Made by a program: the position numbers and the translations under genes. The notes under the pieces are model-generated. The model was not told the DNA's origin. It ran no database searches and saw only the letters and a program-made list of their open reading frames with translations. From Frankiales bacterium (GTDB lineage: Bacteria; Actinomycetota; Actinomycetes; Mycobacteriales; Jatrophihabitantaceae), in contig JAOPUY010000065.1 in NCBI GenBank assembly GCA_025963265.1, forward strand, positions 1 to 7,495: DNA of 7,495 nucleotides, given 5' to 3'. Of this stretch, positions 1 through 4,271 are shown piece after piece. Within the stretch, counting starts at the first letter, position 1, and each line of letters opens with the position of its first letter.

Positions 1-1053
1 CTGAACCAGCAGATCCTCGCCGCGCGGGGCGAGGACGTGCTCATCTCGATCGACGGCCCCGAGCGGTTGTCCACCCACGCCGATTCGATCGGGCCCGAAG
101 CGGCCTGCACCTCGACCCAGCTGCACCTGCAGGTCAGCCCGGCCGACTACGCCGCGACCTGGAACTCCGCCCAGGCAATCGCGGGAGTCCAAGTCGCGCT
201 CGGCGCGAATTCCCCTTATTTCTTCGGCAAAGAGCTCTGGCGCGAGACGCGGATCCCGTTGTTCGAGCAGACCACCGACACCCGACCAGAGGAATTGAAG
301 GCCCAAGGCGTGCGCCCGCGGGTGTGGTTCGGCGAGCGTTGGATCACCTCGGTCTTCGACCAGTTCGAGGAGAACGTGCGTTACTTCCCGGCGCTGCTGC
401 CCATCCTCGACGAGGAGGATCCGGACGAGGTGTTCCGGGCCGGCGGGGTGCCGAGCCTAGCTGAGCTGCGGCTGCACAACGGCACCATCTACCGGTGGAA
501 TCGGCCGGTGTACGACGTGGTGGCCGGTCGCCCGCATCTGCGGGTCGAGAACCGCGTGTTGCCGGCTGGTCCGACGGTCATCGACACGCTGGCCAACGCC
601 GCCCTCTACTACGGACTGGTGGAGTCACTGCGCACCCAGGAGCGGCCGATCTGGTCGCGCCTGTCCTTTGCCGCGGCGGCGGACAACCTGTCGGCCGCGG
701 CCCGAAACGGCATCGACGCGGAGCTGTACTGGCCCGGGCTCGGTCAGCTACCGGTCACCGAGTTGGTGCTGCGACACCTGCTGCCGCTCGCCGCCGAGGG
801 CCTGGCGTCCTGGGGGGTCGAGTCCGAGCTGGCGGGGCGATTGCTGGGGATTGTCGAGCAGCGCTGCCTGCGAGGAACCAACGGCGCGCACTGGCAAGTC
901 CAGACGGTGCGGCGGCTTCAGCAAGGCCAACCGAGCGGCCGCGGCCGGCCAGCGGCGGGGCTCGACCGGCCGGCCAGCCTGCGCGAGATGTTGCGCCGCT
1001 ACGTCGAGCTCATGCACTCCAATCAACCCGTGCACGAGTGGCCAGGCGATTAG
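1..1053 (+). CDS. GCS2-family glutamate-cysteine ligase-like enzyme, 5' truncated
   Basis: The frame is open from the first base to a TAG at 1051-1053, so the gene begins upstream; the GTG at 37 is internal. The visible 350 residues match the C-terminal two thirds of actinobacterial GCS2-type carboxylate-amine ligases, which I recall as roughly 480-500 residues. Recognisable blocks are STQLHLQVSP, GANSPYFFGKELWRETRIPLFEQ (first residues around 70-80 of the visible part), RVWFGERWITS, LRLHNGTIYRWNRPVYD, HLRVENRVLPAGPT and a C-terminal helix ending in HSNQPVHEW. Family members form an amide between the gamma-carboxyl of glutamate and an amine such as cysteine, using ATP in the cytoplasm. The N-terminal part, where much of the ATP site lies, is outside the window, so activity cannot be judged. 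No ergothioneine or mycothiol genes are adjacent, so I do not call it egtA; the substrate is unknown. The family assignment is firm, the specific role is not. Confidence 0.85.
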   Translation: MNQQILAARGEDVLISIDGPERLSTHADSIGPEAACTSTQLHLQVSPADYAATWNSAQAIAGVQVALGANSPYFFGKELWRETRIPLFEQTTDTRPEELKAQGVRPRVWFGERWITSVFDQFEENVRYFPALLPILDEEDPDEVFRAGGVPSLAELRLHNGTIYRWNRPVYDVVAGRPHLRVENRVLPAGPTVIDTLANAALYYGLVESLRTQERPIWSRLSFAAAADNLSAAARNGIDAELYWPGLGQLPVTELVLRHLLPLAAEGLASWGVESELAGRLLGIVEQRCLRGTNGAHWQVQTVRRLQQGQPSGRGRPAAGLDRPASLREMLRRYVELMHSNQPVHEWPGD

Positions 1054-1054
1054 A

Positions 1055-1083
1055 GCGGCGACCAACGCCGCCCAAAACTTTTT
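1055..1083 (+). terminator. Possible intrinsic terminator after the GCS2 gene
   Basis: One base after the TAG stop there is a perfect 6-bp stem, GCGGCG (1055-1060) with CGCCGC (1066-1071), and a 5-base loop ACCAA. It is followed by an A-rich stretch and five T (1079-1083). The T run starts 7 bases after the stem rather than directly, which is weaker than a textbook intrinsic terminator. Its place right after the stop and before an AT-richer gap supports termination here. Confidence 0.45.
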
Positions 1084-1118
1084 CAGAAAGCCGTACGAAA
1101 GCGGCATTGTCGGTTTAA

Positions 1119-1152
1119 TCTGTGGTCCGGGGTTTCCGTCGGATCTCACAGA
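1119..1152 (+). promoter_or_regulatory. Hairpin in the presumed 5' leader of the aquaporin
   Basis: TCTGTG (1119-1124) pairs with CACAGA (1147-1152). Inside it GTCCG (1125-1129) pairs with CGGAT (1140-1144), including one G-T wobble. This gives an 11-bp stem with a 2-base bulge (1145-1146) and a 10-base loop. It ends three bases before the AGAGG at 1155-1159 that serves as Shine-Dalgarno for the ATG at 1164. It could modulate translation or be an operator, but stems of this size also occur by chance in GC-rich DNA. Confidence 0.25.
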
Positions 1153-1163
1153 CCAGAGGCGAC

Positions 1164-1910
1164 ATGACCGATTTTGTCCGCAAAACCCTCGCGGAGTTCT
1201 TGGGCACCGCGATGCTCGTCTTCTTCGCCGTCGGATCGGCCGTCTTCGGCAGCAACAAGATCGGCGATTTGGGTGTCGCGGTGGCTTTCGGTCTGACCCT
1301 GCTGGCCCTGGCCTATTCGATCGGCCCGGTGTCCGGCGCCCACGTGAACCCCGCGGTCACGCTGGGGGTTCTGCTGCGCAGGGGCATCACGCCGCCTGAA
1401 GCCTTGGCCTACTGGATCGCGCAGTTCGCCGGCGGCATCGCCGGCGGCGCGTTGCTCAAGCTCATGACGTCGAGCTTCGGCAAGGTGACCGATCAGACCG
1501 GCGCGCTCGGCACGAATGACTGGGGCACGGCCGTCACCGAGCGCGGAGCCTTTCTGGAGGAGGTCATCCTGACCTTCCTGCTGGTTTTCGTCGTGCTGCT
1601 GGTCACCGGGCGGGCCGCGGCCCCTGGTTTCGCCGGGCTGGCGATCGGCCTGGTGCTGACCGCCATCCACCTGGTCGGCATCCCGCTCGATGGCACCTCG
1701 GTGAACCCGGCCCGCTCGCTGGGCCCAGCCGTGTTCGCCGGCGCCCACGCGATGTCGCACGTCTGGCTGTTCATCGTCGCCCCGCTCATCGGCGGCGTCA
1801 TCGCCGCGCTGGTGATACCGCTATTCGAGACGGCGGGTGGCGTCGAGGCGCCCGCCGAGGACGCCGGCGGCGCCGACCTCGATCCGACGGGGGCCGACGT
1901 CCCGGCCTGA
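1164..1910 (+). CDS. AqpZ-type aquaporin (MIP family water channel)
   Basis: This 248-residue inner-membrane channel has the two NPA boxes of the MIP family: HVNPAVTLG (NPA at 62-64) and SVNPARSLGPA (NPA at 181-183). Aligning by eye with E. coli AqpZ, the aromatic/arginine filter residues are F42, H169, T178 and R184, the same four types as in AqpZ, so a water-selective pore is expected rather than a glycerol facilitator. Length is typical, with about six hydrophobic segments and two re-entrant NPA half-helices. The last 25 or so residues form an acidic Asp/Glu/Ala/Pro tail, probably cytoplasmic. The ATG at 1164 is chosen because AGAGG sits at 1155-1159 and the next residues match the family N-terminus (TLAEFLGTAMLVFF); a GTG at 1122 would add 14 residues lying across the leader hairpin. 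It likely moves water during osmotic change. No glycerol-metabolism gene is adjacent. Confidence 0.93.
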   Translation: MTDFVRKTLAEFLGTAMLVFFAVGSAVFGSNKIGDLGVAVAFGLTLLALAYSIGPVSGAHVNPAVTLGVLLRRGITPPEALAYWIAQFAGGIAGGALLKLMTSSFGKVTDQTGALGTNDWGTAVTERGAFLEEVILTFLLVFVVLLVTGRAAAPGFAGLAIGLVLTAIHLVGIPLDGTSVNPARSLGPAVFAGAHAMSHVWLFIVAPLIGGVIAALVIPLFETAGGVEAPAEDAGGADLDPTGADVPA

Positions 1911-1928
1911 ACCGCGGCTAGGCTCACG

Positions 1929-1996
1929 GCTCGATCGCCGATCGCCGATTCGCGATCAGGGATCGCGGATCGCACATCGCAGATCGCGGATCGAGC
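1929..1996 (+). repeat. Quasi-palindromic block bounded by 8-bp inverted repeats
   Basis: The heptamer array is bounded by a perfect inverted repeat, GCTCGATC (1929-1936) and GATCGAGC (1989-1996). In that register the arms also pair at 1939-1943/1982-1986, 1946-1949/1976-1979 and 1952-1957/1968-1973, separated by 2x2 mismatches. A second register gives a tight 12-bp core (1946-1957 with 1961-1972, one G-T wobble) around the loop AGG. The block can therefore fold as one long imperfect hairpin on either strand. No T run follows, so it is not a standard intrinsic terminator. It could be a REP-like element, an mRNA stability structure or a protein binding array. Confidence 0.6.
1933..1995 (+). 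repeat. Nine tandem heptamers, consensus GATCGCN
   Basis: Nine 7-bp units follow each other without gaps: GATCGCC, GATCGCC, GATTCGC, GATCAGG, GATCGCG, GATCGCA, CATCGCA, GATCGCG, GATCGAG. Seven of the nine contain GATC. The period of 7 is not a multiple of 3 and the array lies between two genes, so it is non-coding. No second copy is in the window. Similar heptamer tracts, read by chance in translated frames as RSAIRDP-like repeats, are familiar from several GC-rich genomes. Function is unknown. Confidence 0.85.
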
Positions 1997-2004
1997 TAGA
2001 GACT

Positions 2005-2009
2005 GAGGT
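2005..2009 (+). promoter_or_regulatory. Ribosome binding site deciding the exporter start
   Basis: GAGGT lies 6 bases before the ATG at 2016. An in-frame GTG at 2010 directly abuts this motif and so could not use it, which makes the ATG the likelier start. Confidence 0.6.
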
Positions 2010-2015
2010 GTGAGC

Positions 2016-3536
2016 ATGCCGGAGGTTCCCACTGGCGCCCAAGCACCGGAGTCGCCGACGCCCGGCATCCGATTCGGCTCGGCGACGGGACGTTGGGTGC
2101 TGCTGGCCTCGATCCTCGGATCGGGACTGGCCGGCATCGACGCGACCGTGGTCAACGTCGCGCTGCCGACCATCGGCAAGGACCTGCACACCGACTTCGC
2201 GCTGCTGCAGTGGACCGTCACGGCCTACACCCTCACCCTCGCCTCGCTCATCCTGCTCGGCGGCGCGCTCGGCGACCGCTACGGCCGCCGCCGAATCTTC
2301 GTCGTCGGCGTCAGCTGGTTCGCGGTGGCCTCGCTGCTCTGCGGGCTCGCCCCGAACGCGCATCTGCTGGTGGCCGCACGGGCCCTGCAGGGGGTGGGCG
2401 GTGCGCTGTTGACGCCCGGCAGCTTGGCCATGATCCAGGCCTCCTTCGCCCCCGGGGACCGCGCTCGGGCCATCGGGGCCTGGTCTGGGCTGGGCGGCGT
2501 GGCCACCGCGGTCGGACCGTTCCTCGGTGGCTGGCTCATCCAGGTCGCCTCCTGGCGCTGGGTCTTCCTCATCAACGCCCCGCTGGCCGTGCTGGTCGTC
2601 GTGATCTCGCAACGGCATGTGCCCGAGACCCGAGACGCCAGCGCGAGCGGCGGGGTCGACGTGCTCGGGGCCGTGCTGGGGACGATTGGGCTCGGTGGCA
2701 TCACCTACGCGATCATCGAGGCCCCCGCGGACGGGCTCGGCTCGGCGGCCGTCCTCAGCGCCGGCCTGATCGGCATCGCCAGCCTGATCGCTTTCCTGGT
2801 CGCCGAGGGCAAGCTGCCGCACCCGATGCTGCCCCTGGGCATGTTCTCCTCCCGGCAGTTCAGCGCGGCCAACGCCGTCACCTTCCTGGTCTACGGCGCC
2901 TTCGGCGGACTGTTCTTCCTGCTTGTCGTCCAGCTTCAGGTGGTCTCGGGCTACGAGCCGCTCGCGGCCGGCACGGCGACCCTGCCGATCACGGTGGTGA
3001 TGTTGCTGCTGTCGTCCCGGGGCGGCCAGCTGGCGCAGCGGATCGGTCCGCGGTTGCCGATGAGCATCGGACCCTTGATCTGCGCGACCGGGGTGCTGTT
3101 GATGCTGCGCATCGGACCCAATGCCGATTACCTGTCCCAGGTGCTGCCCGCCGTCCTGGTCCTCGGTCTCGGGCTGGCCCTGATGGTCGCACCGCTCACG
3201 GCCACTGTCTTAGCCGCCATCGACTCCCAGCACGCCGGGGTCGCCTCCGGCGTGAACAACGCCGTCGCCCGCGCGGCCGGGCTGATCGCCGTCGCGGCGC
3301 TGCCCGCGCTGGCCGGCCTGTCCGGGGCGAGCTACAGCGATCCGGTCGTCTTCGCGCACGGCTTCCGCATCTGCGTGCTGATCGCCGCCGGGCTGCTGGT
3401 GCTCGGCTCCGCCATAGCGGCGATCTTCATCAGCAATGACATCCTGAATTCGGGCGCCCCGAGCACAGCGACCAGATCAGGGTGCGCCATCTCCGCGCCT
3501 CCGCTGTCGGCCGGGCCGAGCGCAAACCGACCGTGA
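2016..3536 (+). CDS. DHA2-family (EmrB/QacA) MFS drug exporter, 14 TM
   Basis: A 506-residue integral membrane antiporter, predicted to expel hydrophobic or cationic drugs in exchange for protons. Family signatures are visible in order. TM1 carries the acidic motif GIDATVVNVALPTIG (Asp42). The TM2-3 loop has motif A, GALGDRYGRRR (83-93). TM4 has motif B, RALQGVGGALLTPGS (122-136). TM5 has the antiporter motif C, GPFLGGWL (167-174), followed by the SWRWVFLINAPL block (179-190) typical of DHA2. Length and hydrophobic pattern fit 14 helices. After the last helix about 34 residues rich in Ser, Ala, Pro and Gly form a cytoplasmic tail with no recognisable domain. The start at 2016 follows the GAGGT site; the annotation alternative is GTG at 2010. 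No TetR- or MarR-type regulator is adjacent. The next gene starts one codon after its stop. Substrate cannot be inferred. Confidence 0.92.
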   Translation: MPEVPTGAQAPESPTPGIRFGSATGRWVLLASILGSGLAGIDATVVNVALPTIGKDLHTDFALLQWTVTAYTLTLASLILLGGALGDRYGRRRIFVVGVSWFAVASLLCGLAPNAHLLVAARALQGVGGALLTPGSLAMIQASFAPGDRARAIGAWSGLGGVATAVGPFLGGWLIQVASWRWVFLINAPLAVLVVVISQRHVPETRDASASGGVDVLGAVLGTIGLGGITYAIIEAPADGLGSAAVLSAGLIGIASLIAFLVAEGKLPHPMLPLGMFSSRQFSAANAVTFLVYGAFGGLFFLLVVQLQVVSGYEPLAAGTATLPITVVMLLLSSRGGQLAQRIGPRLPMSIGPLICATGVLLMLRIGPNADYLSQVLPAVLVLGLGLALMVAPLTATVLAAIDSQHAGVASGVNNAVARAAGLIAVAALPALAGLSGASYSDPVVFAHGFRICVLIAAGLLVLGSAIAAIFISNDILNSGAPSTATRSGCAISAPPLSAGPSANRP

Positions 3537-3539
3537 GCG

Positions 3540-4271
3540 ATGACTCCAAACCGGACCGGTGCTCGGCCCCGAACCACCGGCGTGGGACTTCCAAGGGCTC
3601 GGGCGCTCGCCCTCGGCTCGCTGGCCGCCTTCGCGGCGCGCGCGCTTCAAGTGCGCCTGTCGGTGGGTCCGCGTCGCCGGCATTGGGCCGCGCAGGCCGG
3701 CCTCGGCGACCTGCGGCTCGTCGCGCTGGGTGATTCCCTCACCCAGGGCATCGGCGCGTCGGTACCGGCGACCTCCTGGCTCGGCGTGTATCGACTGGCG
3801 CTGGAGAACCAGACCGGCCGGCGGGTCCGACTCGACAACCGGTCCGGTTACGGGGCGCGGATCGCGGACGTGCTGGCCGACCAACTGCCGGTGCCGCCCG
3901 ACGCGGAGCGAGTGACGGTGTGCATCGGGGCCAACGACGCCGGACGCACCGACCCGGAGACCTTCGCCGCGCGATTTCGCGCACTCTGCCGGCAACTGCC
4001 CGACGGCGCGCTCGTGGGCGACGTGCCGGTCTTCCGCTGGGGCTCGCGAGTGCCGGCGGCCGCGGAGTTGGCGGCGGTGGTGCGTGAGGTGCTAGCCGAG
4101 TTCCCCGGTTTAGCGTTAGCCCAAGTGGAGCGGCACACGCGGCCCCGCTGGATGCTGGCTGACCTGTCCGGGGACTTCTTCCACCCCAATGACCGCGGTC
4201 ACGCCGACATCGCGGCGGCGTTCATCGAGGCCGACCCCCGGCTGGGACCGGCGGTGCGAGACCGCGCCTGA
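3540..4271 (+). CDS. SGNH/GDSL-family hydrolase (esterase/lipase-like)
   Basis: The 243-residue product has the four SGNH blocks: GDSLTQG with nucleophile Ser66, the glycine block around NRSGYG (100-105), GAND with Asn132, and DFFHPN with Asp212 and catalytic His215. Enzymes of this fold cleave esters or acyl groups of small molecules, lipids or polysaccharides; the substrate here is unknown. Residues 20-40 are mildly hydrophobic with flanking arginines and may be a membrane anchor or poor signal sequence, which is common in actinobacterial relatives. The ATG at 3540 is the first start after the exporter's TGA in the same frame, with only GCG between. There is no good Shine-Dalgarno, so translation probably depends on ribosomes finishing the exporter. 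Its last 50 bases overlap the convergent PBP gene. An exporter-esterase pair could act on the same compound, but this is inference. Confidence 0.88.
   Translation: MTPNRTGARPRTTGVGLPRARALALGSLAAFAARALQVRLSVGPRRRHWAAQAGLGDLRLVALGDSLTQGIGASVPATSWLGVYRLALENQTGRRVRLDNRSGYGARIADVLADQLPVPPDAERVTVCIGANDAGRTDPETFAARFRALCRQLPDGALVGDVPVFRWGSRVPAAAELAAVVREVLAEFPGLALAQVERHTRPRWMLADLSGDFFHPNDRGHADIAAAFIEADPRLGPAVRDRA

Larger units (their letters stand above)
1054..1163 (+). other. Intergenic region upstream of the aquaporin
   Basis: This 110-bp gap is clearly less GC-rich than its surroundings. It holds the terminator-like hairpin at its left end, an AT-rich centre (about 1074-1120) where a promoter for the aquaporin would be expected, and a second hairpin (1119-1152) just before the ribosome binding site. 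No convincing -35/-10 pair can be named. Confidence 0.5.

Noticed and set aside
1091..1119. TTTAAT (1114-1119) as a -10 box for the aquaporin
   Set aside because: No -35-like hexamer lies at suitable spacing, and actinobacterial promoters are too loose to call on one AT-rich word.
1122..1163. GTG at 1122 as the aquaporin start
   Set aside because: It has no Shine-Dalgarno, the added 14 residues are not like the family N-terminus, and it lies within the leader hairpin.
1933..1995. The heptamer tract read as a CRISPR-like or coding repeat
   Set aside because: Units are only 7 bp with no spacers, and the period is not a multiple of three. The RSAIPDRESAIGDR-like translation in antisense frames is a by-product of the repeat.
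1929..1996. The long hairpin as an intrinsic terminator for the aquaporin
   Set aside because: No T run follows the stem on the plus strand; the bases after it are CTAGAGACTGAGG.
1956..2822. A 288-codon minus-strand open frame antisense to the exporter
   Set aside because: Its product is Asp/Arg/Gly/Gln-rich without any domain, and the exporter frame has clear MFS motifs. Long antisense frames are expected in GC-rich DNA.
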